Assembly: GCF_002355215.1 (NCBI RefSeq)
Contig: NZ_AP014612.1
Coordinates: 868,001 to 932,000 of the forward strand
Direction: 5' to 3'
DNA from: Streptococcus troglodytae
GTDB lineage: Bacteria > Bacillota > Bacilli > Lactobacillales > Streptococcaceae
Length of the DNA: 64,000 nt
Part shown: positions 36,119 to 45,054 of the stretch, piece by piece
Layout of the letters: every line of letters begins with the position of its first letter
Numbering within the stretch: the first letter of the stretch is position 1
Notes under the pieces: generated by a model
What the model saw: only the letters and a program-made list of their open reading frames with translations
Told to the model about the DNA's origin: nothing
Databases searched by the model: none
Position numbers and translations under genes: made by a program

Positions 36119-37051
36119 ATGGAAATAATAAAAATAGATAGTTATAATGATATTGAGCAGCAAGAAGATTCGGTCTTGGTTTTGGGCTATTTTGATGGGC
36201 TTCATAGAGGGCATAAGGAACTTTTTAATCAAGCCAGAGAAATAGCCCAAAAAATGCAACTGAAAATAGTTGTCTTGACCTTCCCAGAGTCTCCTCAGTT
36301 AGCTTTCGCACGTTTTGAGCCCGATTTACTTAATCATATTAATTACCCAGAAAAACGCTATCGTAAGTTTGCAGAGTACGGAGTTGACTGTCTTTATTTG
36401 ACAGACTTTACTTCTTCCTTTGCAAAGATTAGTTCTGATGATTTTATCAAAAACTATATTCAAGCTCTGAAAGCTAAGGCTGTTGTTATGGGGTTTGACT
36501 ATAAATTCAGTCATAATAAAACGAATTCTGATTATCTTAAGCGTCATTTCACGGGGCAAGTTATTACTGTTCCTGAAGTACAGTATGACGGGAAGAAGAT
36601 TAGTTCAACGCGCGTGCGCCAGCTCATTAATCAAGGTGATATGACTCAAGTTAATCGTCTTTTAGGTTATGAGTTTTCAACACGAGGACTAGTGGTACAC
36701 GGTGATGCTAGGGGACGTACAATTGGTTTTCCAACTGCTAATCTTGCACCGCTGGATCGGACTTATTTACCAGCCGATGGTGTTTATGTGGCTGATGTTA
36801 TTGTCGGCAGGAAGCGTTATCGTTCCATGACCAGCATTGGTAAAAATATCACCTTTGGAGGAACAGAATTGCGTCTTGAAGCTAATATATTTGACTTTGA
36901 CGATGATATTTACGGCGAGACAATTGAAATCTTCTGGTTAAATAAAATTCGCGATATGATTAAATTCAATGGCGTTAATGATTTGGTTGAACAATTAAAA
37001 TCTGATAAAGAAATTGCGATAAATTGGGAAAATCATAGCCAAGTGCTTTAA
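36119..37051 (+). CDS. ribF: Bifunctional riboflavin kinase / FAD synthetase RibF
   Basis: A 310-residue enzyme that converts riboflavin to FMN and FMN to FAD. The N-terminal nucleotidyltransferase domain has GYFDGLHRGHKELF (near residue 22) and ISSTRVRQLI (near 160). The C-terminal flavokinase domain has GDARGRTIGFPTANL (near 197). The length is standard. The ribosome binding site is weak (GAAAG, spaced far), which may lower expression. It lies 30 bases after truB. Confidence 0.94.
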   Translation: MEIIKIDSYNDIEQQEDSVLVLGYFDGLHRGHKELFNQAREIAQKMQLKIVVLTFPESPQLAFARFEPDLLNHINYPEKRYRKFAEYGVDCLYLTDFTSSFAKISSDDFIKNYIQALKAKAVVMGFDYKFSHNKTNSDYLKRHFTGQVITVPEVQYDGKKISSTRVRQLINQGDMTQVNRLLGYEFSTRGLVVHGDARGRTIGFPTANLAPLDRTYLPADGVYVADVIVGRKRYRSMTSIGKNITFGGTELRLEANIFDFDDDIYGETIEIFWLNKIRDMIKFNGVNDLVEQLKSDKEIAINWENHSQVL

Positions 37052-37098
37052 AATCTTGTATAATAAGAGGCAAGTATGAATAAAGGGGTAGTAGATTT

Positions 37099-37512
37099 AT
37101 GGTTACCTTATTTTTATCACCTAGCTGTACGAGCTGCCGTAAAGCTAGAGCTTGGCTGAATAGGCATGATGTTGTTTTTCAGGAGCACAATATTATGACT
37201 AGTCCTTTGAGCCGTGATGAACTATTAAAAATTTTATCTTATACAGAAAACGGGACAGAAGATATTATTTCGACACGTTCCAAGGTTTTTCAGAAATTAG
37301 ACATTGATGTAGATGAATTATCCGTCTCGGAATTAATCAACCTTATTTCCAAGAATCCGGGTTTGCTTCGCCGTCCTATTATCATGGATGATAAACGTAT
37401 GCAAATTGGTTTTAATGAAGATGAGATTCGTGCTTTTTTACCACGAGACTATCGCAAACAAGAACTGCGTCAGGCGACAATCAGAGCGGAAGTTGAGGGA
37501 GAAGATGACTAA
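37099..37512 (+). CDS. spxA1: Transcriptional regulator SpxA1
   Basis: A 137-residue Spx/ArsC-family protein that binds the RNA polymerase alpha C-terminal domain and activates oxidative-stress genes. The redox switch CTSC is at residues 10-13, and the RPI motif lies at LLRRPIIMD near 92. Of the two streptococcal Spx paralogues, this context (ribF side, followed by UPF0223 and an inositol phosphatase) fits SpxA1. Its last 8 bases overlap the start of the next gene. Confidence 0.9.
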   Translation: MVTLFLSPSCTSCRKARAWLNRHDVVFQEHNIMTSPLSRDELLKILSYTENGTEDIISTRSKVFQKLDIDVDELSVSELINLISKNPGLLRRPIIMDDKRMQIGFNEDEIRAFLPRDYRKQELRQATIRAEVEGEDD

Positions 37513-37782
37513 GAATTACGCTTACCCTTTGGATTTGTCGTGGAGCACTGAAGAGATGACCTCAGTGCTTTCTTTTTTAAATCTGGTAGAAAAGGCTTAT
37601 GAAAGCAAAGTTGAAGCTGTTCTTTTATTAAAAGTTATCAGAATTACAAAACGATTGTTAGCAGCAAGTCGCAAGAAAAGCAAATCGATCGTAATTTTGA
37701 AAAGGTTAGTGGTTATTCTACCTATCGAGCTGTTCAAGCCGCAAAAGCTAAAGAGAAAGGATTCATCTCTCTTGGAAACTAA
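37505..37782 (+). pseudogene. UPF0223 family protein, frame broken as read
   Basis: Small UPF0223 (DUF1447) protein: [18 protein letters not shown] is the canonical start. One A missing in AAAA at 37630-37633 shifts the frame; restored it runs [20 protein letters not shown]... to a TAA at 37780-37782 for 92 residues, the usual size. The break makes a false fusion with the downstream phosphatase. It overlaps spxA1 by 8 bases. The function of the family is unknown. Confidence 0.82.
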
Positions 37783-38530
37783 ATTTCAATTTGCTAAAGA
37801 ACTTATTTATGAAGCAGGGAGTTATATTCGTGATAATATGACAAAAGACCTTGCCATTGAAGAAAAGTCGACTTTTGATGATCTGGTAACCAACTTAGAT
37901 AAAGCTGTTCAATCCTTGATGGTTGAACGAATCCGTAAGGTTTATTCTCAAGACCATATCTTTGCAGAAGAGAATGGCCTTGTAGCTGATATCAATGATG
38001 GTGCCGTTTGGGTTTTGGATCCTATTGATGGAACCATTAATTTTATTGTGCAGGGTTGTGACTTTGCTGTTATGATTGCATATTATGAGAAGGGAATAGG
38101 ACAATTTGGACTTATTTATGATGTTATGAATGACCTTCTTTACAGTGGCGGCGGTCAATTTGAGGTTAAGGTTAATGATAAGGCTTTAAAACCATTTCAA
38201 GACAGACCTTTCAATCGCTCTTTGATTGGTGCTAATAATGGTATGTGTGCCCAAAATGTTATGGGGATTGCCAATCTCGGTCGTCAAACCTTAGGCGTTC
38301 GCGGCATTGGCAGTGCAGGCCTCAGTATTTGCCGTGTCTTAGAAGGACGTTTTATAGCATATTTTTCTAATGTTTCACCTTGGGATTATGCTGCTGGTAG
38401 TATTATGGGAGAAAAATTAGGTTATGTCACTCTTGATTTGCAGGGTCAAAAGCCTGATTACAAAACAAGACAAAAAATCATGTTTGTTCCTAAAATAAAG
38501 TTGAAAGAAATTCAAAAGTATATCAAATAA
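37772..38530 (+). CDS. suhB: Inositol monophosphatase family protein (SuhB-like)
   Basis: A 252-residue member of the inositol monophosphatase family, Mg-dependent. Metal-site motifs: EENG (near residue 66), [12 protein letters not shown] (near 82) and SPWDYAAG (near 205). The start is proposed as TTG at 37772, overlapping the UPF0223 stop and preceded by AAAGGA. The apparent 380-residue reading that begins inside spxA1 is an artefact of the upstream frameshift. The substrate could be inositol phosphate or PAP; the symbol is by family only. Confidence 0.82.
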   Translation: METKFQFAKELIYEAGSYIRDNMTKDLAIEEKSTFDDLVTNLDKAVQSLMVERIRKVYSQDHIFAEENGLVADINDGAVWVLDPIDGTINFIVQGCDFAVMIAYYEKGIGQFGLIYDVMNDLLYSGGGQFEVKVNDKALKPFQDRPFNRSLIGANNGMCAQNVMGIANLGRQTLGVRGIGSAGLSICRVLEGRFIAYFSNVSPWDYAAGSIMGEKLGYVTLDLQGQKPDYKTRQKIMFVPKIKLKEIQKYIK

Positions 38531-38562
38531 AGACCTCATTTGTTAAGTCAATTAGGTCTTTG
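38529..38562 (+). terminator. Hairpin after the suhB-like gene
   Basis: AAAGACCT / AGGTCTTT around a loop of about 17 bases. The T run after it is weak, so partial read-through into rsmF is possible. Confidence 0.55.
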
Positions 38563-38591
38563 GCTGTTTATAAAAGAAACAATTGAAAAAT

Positions 38592-39896
38592 ATGTTATTA
38601 CCTGATAAATTTGTAGAAAAATATCAAACCATTTTAGGCTCTAAAGCTAAAGCTTTTTTAAAGAGTTTTGATCAAGAACCTATTTGGGCTTTTCGGACAA
38701 ATCCCTTAAAAAAAGAGCAATTTCCTTTTGAGAATGCTATCGCCAATACCGTTTGGGGACATTATGGTAAAATTTCTGGGAAATCAGCCGAGCATGTTTC
38801 TGGTTTAGTTTATTCGCAGGAACCTGCAGCTCAGATGGTTGGTCAAGTAGCAGCGCCGAAAAGAGGGATGAAAGTTCTTGATTTAGCAGCAGCACCGGGC
38901 GGCAAAACGACTCATCTTTTATCCTATCTTGACAATAGTGGTATTTTAGTAAGTAACGATATTTCAAAAAAACGCAGTAAGATTCTTGTTGAAAATGTTG
39001 AGCGCTTTGGTGCTCGAAATGTTGTTGTTACCAATGAAAGTCCCAAAAATCTCGCTAGAGTTTTTGAGCATTATTTTGATTTGATTGTTTTGGATGCTCC
39101 TTGTTCAGGTGAAGGCATGTTTCGGAAAGACCCAGCGGCCATTCAGTACTGGCATGAAGACTATCCAATGGAATGTGCAAGTCTTCAAAAAGAAATCTTA
39201 GTGGAAGCCATGAAAATGCTGGCAATAGGTGGTAGTATCGTTTATTCTACTTGCACTTGGGCGCCTGAAGAAAATGAAGCGGTTATCAGGTGGCTGCTTT
39301 CTCAATACGATTATTTAGAATTGGTAAATGTTCCTAAGTTAAATGGTATGGTTCAAGGTATTGATATGCCACAAGTGGCTCGTATGTATCCCCATCTTTT
39401 CAAAGGAGAAGGTCAGTTTATAGCTAAATTATCAGATAGACGCGCTCCTCAAACTAGGGCTATTAAACCTAATAAAAATCAATTAAAAAAAGAGCAGGAG
39501 CAGTTGTGGCAGGAGTTTGCTCATAAACATCTTAACGTTAAATTAGATGGTTTTTATCAGACTTTTGGTGATAATCTGTATCTCTTGCCGCATGGTTTAC
39601 CCGATATGTCTCAATTAAAAATTGCTCGAAATGGTTTGCATTTGGGGACTTTTAAGAAAAATCGTTTTGAACCCTCCTTTGCTTTAGGAATTGCCCTAAG
39701 AAAGGGTGAGGTTGTTCAATCAATAGAAATTGATATAGAACAGTTCAAGGTGTATACTTCTGGAAATATTATTCCCCTTACTACAAATTATGAAAATGGC
39801 TGGTATCAAATTCTTATAAATGGTAATGGCCTAGGTTTTGCAAAAGTAGTTGGCAACACTATCAAAAATTATTTCCCTAAGGGCCTTCGTTTTTAA
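38592..39896 (+). CDS. rsmF: rRNA cytosine-C5 methyltransferase (RsmF/NOL1-NOP2-Sun family)
   Basis: A 434-residue SAM-dependent RNA m5C methyltransferase. Motifs: SAM loop [15 protein letters not shown] (near residue 97), [13 protein letters not shown] (near 175, one catalytic Cys) and [12 protein letters not shown] (near 222, the second catalytic Cys). A C-terminal RNA-binding extension follows, as in RsmF. The ATG at 38592 is chosen over a TTG at 38583. Methylation of 16S rRNA is the likely role; the exact position is not deducible. Confidence 0.9.
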   Translation: MLLPDKFVEKYQTILGSKAKAFLKSFDQEPIWAFRTNPLKKEQFPFENAIANTVWGHYGKISGKSAEHVSGLVYSQEPAAQMVGQVAAPKRGMKVLDLAAAPGGKTTHLLSYLDNSGILVSNDISKKRSKILVENVERFGARNVVVTNESPKNLARVFEHYFDLIVLDAPCSGEGMFRKDPAAIQYWHEDYPMECASLQKEILVEAMKMLAIGGSIVYSTCTWAPEENEAVIRWLLSQYDYLELVNVPKLNGMVQGIDMPQVARMYPHLFKGEGQFIAKLSDRRAPQTRAIKPNKNQLKKEQEQLWQEFAHKHLNVKLDGFYQTFGDNLYLLPHGLPDMSQLKIARNGLHLGTFKKNRFEPSFALGIALRKGEVVQSIEIDIEQFKVYTSGNIIPLTTNYENGWYQILINGNGLGFAKVVGNTIKNYFPKGLRF

Positions 39897-39965
39897 TCCT
39901 GAATGTTATAGAATACATTTTGCGGAAAAGCTAAGAATTGCAAACCGTTTGATTTATTTTATTGT

Positions 39966-39971
39966 TATAAT
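39966..39971 (+). promoter_or_regulatory. -10 box of the pst operon
   Basis: TATAAT 24 bases before the pstS start. I could not identify a clear Pho box or -35 element. Confidence 0.5.
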
Positions 39972-39994
39972 TGATAAAGAAAGGAAAGCGGGTA

Positions 39995-40856
39995 ATGAAA
40001 AAGAAAAAGTAACTTTATTCGCAATGCTAGCCTTAGCTAGTCTTGTCTTAGCGGCATGTTCCAATTGGATTGATAAAGGGCAGTCAATTACCAGTGTTGG
40101 TTCTACGGCTTTGCAGCCCTTAGTTGAAGCTTCTTCGGATGAATTTGGACATGCTAACATTGGCAAAACAGTTAATGTTCAAGGTGGAGGTTCTGGTACA
40201 GGACTCTCCCAAGTTCAATCAGGTGCTATTCAAATTGGGAATAGCGATCTTTTTGCTGAAGAAAAAGATGGTATTGATGCCAGTAAGTTAGTCGACCATC
40301 AAGTTGCTGTTGCAGGCATTGCCGTCATTACTAACAAAAAAGTTAAAGCATCAAATTTGACCCTTGATCAATTAAGAAAAATTTTCACGGGAGAATATAC
40401 AAACTGGAAACAGCTTGGCGGACAAGATTTGGAAATTTCGATTATCAATCGTGCTGCTAGTTCGGGTTCACGTGCTACCTTTGACAGTGTCGTCATGAAA
40501 GGAAAAAGTGCCAGACAAAGTCAAGAACAAGATTCAAATGGAATGGTGAAGTCAATTGTTTCACAGACACCGGGCGCTATTTCTTACCTCGCTTTTGCTT
40601 ACGTTGATAAGTCCGTGAAAACTTTAAAATTAAATGGTTATGAACCAACCGTTAAGAATGTCACAACTAATAATTGGCCACTCTGGTCTTATGAACATAT
40701 GTATACTAAAGGAGAAGCCAAAGGTTTAACCAAAGAATTTTTAAAATTCATGATGAGTGACAAGATTCAAAAGGTGTTGTGACCAGAATGGGTTATATTT
40801 CTGTTAATGATATGAAAGTTGTTAAGCGTGCAGATGGTACTGTAACTGCTAAATAA
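39995..40856 (+). pseudogene. pstS: Phosphate ABC transporter binding lipoprotein PstS, frame broken twice as read
   Basis: A high-affinity phosphate-binding lipoprotein. The ATG at 39995 follows AAAGGAAAG. Two single-base losses disrupt it: an A within 39998-40008, which would stop translation after five codons, and a G at 40773-40774 near the end. Both restored, the protein has 287 residues with lipobox LAAC near residue 22, GSTALQPL and GSGTGLSQV phosphate-site loops and [10 protein letters not shown]. It begins the pstSCABB-phoU cluster. Confidence 0.9.
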
Positions 40857-40867
40857 ATTGCATAGAG

Positions 40868-40893
40868 AAGAAAATAAGATTTCTATTTTTCTT
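40868..40893 (+). terminator. Weak hairpin between pstS and pstC
   Basis: AAGAAAATA / TATTTTTCTT stem with one bulge and a 7-base loop. It could reduce transcription past pstS, favouring binding protein over permease. Confidence 0.4.
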
Positions 40894-40928
40894 GTTTGAG
40901 TTCTTTTATCTTGATGTATGGAGGAATC

Positions 40929-41864
40929 ATGAAAAATCAAGAACTTGCTAAAAAGCTGACATCGCCTTCCAAAAATTCTCGTTTGGAAAAATTCGGAAAG
41001 TTGATTACGCTTTTCTGCTTAATCTTAATTGTTATTATTGTAGCAATGATTCTTATTTTTGTTGCCCAAAAGGGATTGTCAACCTTTTTTGTGAATAAAA
41101 TCAATCCTCTTAAATTCTTGTTTGGGACAGAGTGGCAGCCAAATGTTAAGGGAGCTGATGGTAAACCATTACTTGGGGCTTTGCCGATGATTTTAGGTTC
41201 TTTTATTGTAACTATTTTATCTGCTGTTATTGCGACTCCTTTTGCTATTGGAGCAGCAGTCTTTATGACTGAAATTTCACCTAAGTACGGTGCCAAAATT
41301 TTACAACCTGTCGTTGAGCTTTTGGTGGGGATTCCTTCAGTTGTTTATGGATTTATTGGCTTGCAAATGGTGGTTCCTTTTGTGAGATCTATTTTTGGTG
41401 GGACTGGTTTTGGGATTTTATCAGGGGTTTTTGTCCTCTTTGTTATGATTTTACCGACAGTAACCTTTATGACAGTTGATAGTTTAAAAGCTGTTCCCAG
41501 ACATTATAAGGAAGCCAGTCTTGCTATGGGAGCTACTCGCTGGCAAACGATTTGGCGTGTGATTTTAAATGCTGCTAAATCTGGGATTTTTACGGCTGTT
41601 GTTTTTGGAATGGCACGGGCATTTGGCGAAGCCTTAGCCATCCAAATGGTTGTGGGCAACTCAGCTGTTATTCCAACTTCCTTGACAACACCTGCGTCAA
41701 CTCTGACTTCAGTTTTAACAATGGGAATCGGTAATACCGTTATGGGAACCGTTCAAAATAATGTCCTTTGGTCTTTAGCTTTAGTTCTTCTTGTTATGAG
41801 CTTGGGCTTTAATTTGTTGATGAGATTTATTACAAGGGAAGGTAAGAAAAATTATGAGCGCTAA
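40929..41864 (+). CDS. pstC: Phosphate ABC transporter permease PstC
   Basis: A 311-residue permease with six TM helices, one of two membrane subunits of the phosphate importer. It shows the long N-terminal cytoplasmic segment typical of PstC and the EAA-type loop EASLAMGATRWQTIWRVILNAAKSGI (about residues 197-222). The start at 40929 follows GGAGGA; longer frame extensions lack a ribosome binding site. Its end overlaps the pstA start by 11 bases. Confidence 0.92.
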   Translation: MKNQELAKKLTSPSKNSRLEKFGKLITLFCLILIVIIVAMILIFVAQKGLSTFFVNKINPLKFLFGTEWQPNVKGADGKPLLGALPMILGSFIVTILSAVIATPFAIGAAVFMTEISPKYGAKILQPVVELLVGIPSVVYGFIGLQMVVPFVRSIFGGTGFGILSGVFVLFVMILPTVTFMTVDSLKAVPRHYKEASLAMGATRWQTIWRVILNAAKSGIFTAVVFGMARAFGEALAIQMVVGNSAVIPTSLTTPASTLTSVLTMGIGNTVMGTVQNNVLWSLALVLLVMSLGFNLLMRFITREGKKNYER

Positions 41865-42739
41865 GAAACTTGATAAATTAGCTACAGGTATTCTTTATAC
41901 AATTGCAGGTATTATTGTTGCCATCTTGGCTTCGCTTTTACTCTTTATTCTTGTACGGGGGTTGCCTAAGGTCAGTTGGCACTTTTTGACCGGCCGTTCT
42001 TCTTCTTATGAAGCTGGTGGTGGTATTGGTATTCAGCTTTATAATTCTTTCTTTCTTTTGGTCGTGACATTAATTATTTCCATACCCTTGTCTATGGGAG
42101 CAGGGATTTATTTATCGGAATATGCTAAAAAAGGGCGTTTGACAGATTTTATACGTACTTGTATTGAAATTTTGTCTTCTCTCCCATCAGTTGTTGTTGG
42201 ACTTTTTGGTTATTTAATTTTGTTGTTCAATTTCAATATGGCTTTTCCATTATTTCAGGTGCTTTGGCTTTAACTGTTTTAATTTACCGCAAATGACACG
42301 CAATATTGAAGATAGTTTGCGCAATGTGCATCATACTCAACGCGAGGCTGGTCTTGCTTTAGGCATTTCTCGGTGGGAAACTGTTTTACATGTTGTCATT
42401 CCCGAAGCACTTCCGGGGATTGTGACGGGGATTGTCTTGGCTTCTGGTCGGATTTTTGGTGAAGCAGCGGCACTTATCTATACAGCAGGTCAATCGGCAC
42501 CTGCTCTTGATTGGGGTAATTGGAATCCACTTAGTGTTACCAGCCCGATTTCCATCTTTCGTCAATCTGAAACTCTTGCCGTTCATATTTGGAAAGTTAA
42601 TAGTGAAGGCACTATTCCGGATGCGACCAAAGTATCAGAAGGAAGCGCAGCAGTTTTACTTATTTTTATTTTGATTTTCAATCTGTCTGCTCGTTATATT
42701 GGTAAAAAATTACATGCTAAGTTGACATCAGCAGCTTAA
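41854..42739 (+). pseudogene. pstA: Phosphate ABC transporter permease PstA, frame broken twice as read
   Basis: The second permease of the phosphate importer. Two T residues are missing 34 bases apart, in the runs at 42243-42246 and 42277-42280. Restoring both joins the two open frames through SIISGALALTVFNLPQMTRNIEDSL into 295 residues. The EAA loop (REAGLALGISRWETVLHVVIPEALPGI) lies just after the break. As read, the protein ends before the EAA loop, so phosphate import by this system would fail. Two such losses so close together suggest local sequence error. Confidence 0.9.
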
Positions 42740-42754
42740 AGGAGAAGAAAATTA

Positions 42755-43558
42755 ATGACTGAATATAATTGGAATGAAAGACATATCATTACTTTTCCTG
42801 AAGAAATCTTGGCTTTGTCAACGAAAGATCTTCATGTTTATTACGGCGAAAAGGAAGCCATTAAAGGAATTGATATGCAATTTGAAAAAAAGAAGATCAC
42901 TGCTTTAATTGGCCCTTCTGGCTGTGGGAAATCTACTTTTCTTCGTAGTTTAAATCGCATGAATGACACTATTGATATTGCTAAAGTGACTGGTCAAATT
43001 TTATTTGAAGGTATTGATGTCAATGCTGCTAATATTAATGTTTATGAAATGCGCAAACACATTGGTATGGTCTTTCAAAGACCAAATCCGTTTGCGAAAT
43101 CCATCTATAAAAATATTACCTTTGCTTACGAACGCGCTGGTGTTAAAGATAAACAATTTCTTGACGAAGTTGTTGAAACCTCTTTAAAACAAGCAGCTCT
43201 TTGGGAACAGGTGAAAGATGATCTTCATAAATCCGCTTTTACACTTTCGGGTGGACAGCAGCAGCGACTCTGTATTGCGCGTGCCATTGCTGTTAAGCCG
43301 GATATCCTTTTGATGGACGAACCGGCTTCTGCTTTGGATCCAATTGCAACTATGCAGCTAGAAGAGACTATGTCTGAACTTAAAGAAAACTATACTATTA
43401 TTATCGTTACGCATAATATGCAGCAGGCGGCCCGTGCTAGTGATTATACCGCTTTCTTCTATCTAGGAGATTTGATTGAGTACGATAAGACAAATAATAT
43501 TTTTCAAAATGCTAAATTGCAATCGACAAGTGACTATGTATCTGGACACTTTGGATAG
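42755..43558 (+). CDS. pstB1: Phosphate ABC transporter ATPase PstB (copy 1)
   Basis: A 267-residue ATPase of the phosphate importer with all catalytic elements: Walker [10 protein letters not shown] (near residue 51), signature [14 protein letters not shown] (near 164), Walker [13 protein letters not shown] and H-loop [10 protein letters not shown] with its histidine. It has about 15 extra residues at the N-terminus relative to copy 2. The pst gene order with two adjacent pstB genes is normal for streptococci. Confidence 0.92.
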   Translation: MTEYNWNERHIITFPEEILALSTKDLHVYYGEKEAIKGIDMQFEKKKITALIGPSGCGKSTFLRSLNRMNDTIDIAKVTGQILFEGIDVNAANINVYEMRKHIGMVFQRPNPFAKSIYKNITFAYERAGVKDKQFLDEVVETSLKQAALWEQVKDDLHKSAFTLSGGQQQRLCIARAIAVKPDILLMDEPASALDPIATMQLEETMSELKENYTIIIVTHNMQQAARASDYTAFFYLGDLIEYDKTNNIFQNAKLQSTSDYVSGHFG

Positions 43559-43569
43559 AAAGGAAAGAG

Positions 43570-44328
43570 ATGACAGAACCTATTTTAAAAGTAAACGATC
43601 TTTCTGTTTACTATGGTAAAAAAAAGGCACTTCATAATGTATCTATTGATTTTTATCCTAATGAAATCACTTCGTTAATTGGACCATCAGGATCTGGTAA
43701 GTCAACTTTGTTACGTGCTATAAATAGAATGGGTGATCTGAATCCCGAGGTGACAGTTACAGGTTCGATTATATATAATGGTCACAATATCTACAGCCCT
43801 CGAACAGATACAGTTGAGTTACGTAAGGAAATTGGTATGGTTTTCCAGCAACCTAATCCCTTTCCAATGACTATTTATGAAAATGTTGTTTACGGTCTTC
43901 GTTTAAAAGGTGTTAAAGATAAGAAAATTTTGGATGAAGCTGTTGAAAAATCTTTGATAGGGGCTTCCATTTGGGATGAGGTTAAAGACCGTTTACATGA
44001 TTCAGCAATTGGTTTATCAGGGGGGCAGCAGCAACGTGTTTGTATTGCTAGAGTGTTAGCAACAAGCCCTAAGATTATTTTGTTAGATGAACCAACTTCA
44101 GCCTTAGATCCTATTTCAGCAGGAAAAATTGAGGATACACTTTATGGTTTGAAAGAAAAATACACAATGCTTGTGGTGACACGTTCTATGCAGCAAGCTT
44201 CACGTATTTCTAATCGTACAGGATTTTTCTTAGCTGGTGATTTGGTAGAATATGGAAATACCAAAGAAATGTTTATGAATCCGCAAAAGCAGGAAACCGA
44301 AGATTATATTACAGGTAAATTTGGATAG
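43570..44328 (+). CDS. pstB2: Phosphate ABC transporter ATPase PstB (copy 2)
   Basis: A 252-residue PstB paralogue. Walker [10 protein letters not shown] (near residue 39), signature [14 protein letters not shown] (near 147) and Walker [13 protein letters not shown] are intact. However, the H-loop reads [11 protein letters not shown]: the switch histidine is replaced by Arg (near 198). With copy 1 keeping its His, a heterodimer with one standard and one altered ATP site is possible. It lies 11 bases after pstB1. Confidence 0.9.
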   Translation: MTEPILKVNDLSVYYGKKKALHNVSIDFYPNEITSLIGPSGSGKSTLLRAINRMGDLNPEVTVTGSIIYNGHNIYSPRTDTVELRKEIGMVFQQPNPFPMTIYENVVYGLRLKGVKDKKILDEAVEKSLIGASIWDEVKDRLHDSAIGLSGGQQQRVCIARVLATSPKIILLDEPTSALDPISAGKIEDTLYGLKEKYTMLVVTRSMQQASRISNRTGFFLAGDLVEYGNTKEMFMNPQKQETEDYITGKFG

Positions 44329-44359
44329 ATAAATTTAGAGATAGAAAAGAGATGAGAAC

Positions 44360-45013
44360 ATGTTAAGAACACAATTTGAGGAAGAGTTAGATAAGCTGCA
44401 CAATCAATTCTACGCTATGGGAACAGAGGTGCTGGCACAAATTAATAAAACAGTTCGCGCTTTTGTCAGTCATGATCGTGATTTGGCAAAAGAAGTTATT
44501 GCTGAAGATGATGTTGTCAATGAATATGAAACGAAACTGGAAAAGAAATCTCTTGAAATTATTGCACTGCAGCAACCTGTTTCTAATGACTTAAGAACAG
44601 TAATCACTGTCCTTAAGGCCTCAAGTGACATTGAACGTATGGGTGATCACGCCTCATCTATAGCTAAAGCAACTATCCGAATGAAAGGTGAGGAACGCCT
44701 TTTAGATGTTGAAAAGCAAATCAGTGAGATGGGAAAGGCTGTTAAACATATAGTGGAAGATGCTTTAAATGCTTATATTAATGGCGATGATAAAAAAGCA
44801 TATGAAATTGCGGCAACAGATGAGATTATTGATAATTACTTTAAAGATATTCAAAATTTAGCTGTTGAAGAAATTAAGAAAGCACCTAATGCGGCTTTTG
44901 CAGGAAAGGAATATTTCCAAGTTCTGATGTATCTTGAACGTATTGGTGATTATGCAAGAAATATCTGTGAATGGATTGTTTATCTTAAAACTGGCAAAAT
45001 CATTGAATTATGA
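44360..45013 (+). CDS. phoU: Phosphate transport regulator PhoU
   Basis: A 217-residue all-helical protein with two PhoU repeats, each holding the E/D-x3-D metal-binding pattern (SSDIERMGDHA near residue 89; LERIGDYARNI near 193). PhoU restrains Pst transport and the PhoR kinase when phosphate is plentiful. Standard length; last gene of the pst cluster. Confidence 0.93.
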   Translation: MLRTQFEEELDKLHNQFYAMGTEVLAQINKTVRAFVSHDRDLAKEVIAEDDVVNEYETKLEKKSLEIIALQQPVSNDLRTVITVLKASSDIERMGDHASSIAKATIRMKGEERLLDVEKQISEMGKAVKHIVEDALNAYINGDDKKAYEIAATDEIIDNYFKDIQNLAVEEIKKAPNAAFAGKEYFQVLMYLERIGDYARNICEWIVYLKTGKIIEL

Positions 45014-45019
45014 TATAAT
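45011..45019 (+). promoter_or_regulatory. Extended -10 promoter of pepN
   Basis: TGATATAAT begins within the phoU stop codon (tail of phoU at 45011-45013), 36 bases before the pepN start. Confidence 0.55.
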
Positions 45020-45054
45020 ATATTCTTAGAATTTTGAAATAATTGAGGAGATAC

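Noticed and set aside
37388..38530. One 380-residue protein starting inside spxA1
   Set aside because: It is a false fusion. The first part is out of frame with spxA1, the next is UPF0223, and the rest is the phosphatase; a one-base loss at 37630-37633 joins the frames.
39850..39994. A longer pstS frame beginning within rsmF
   Set aside because: It has no signal-peptide logic and no ribosome binding site. The real start is ATG 39995, hidden by a missing A.
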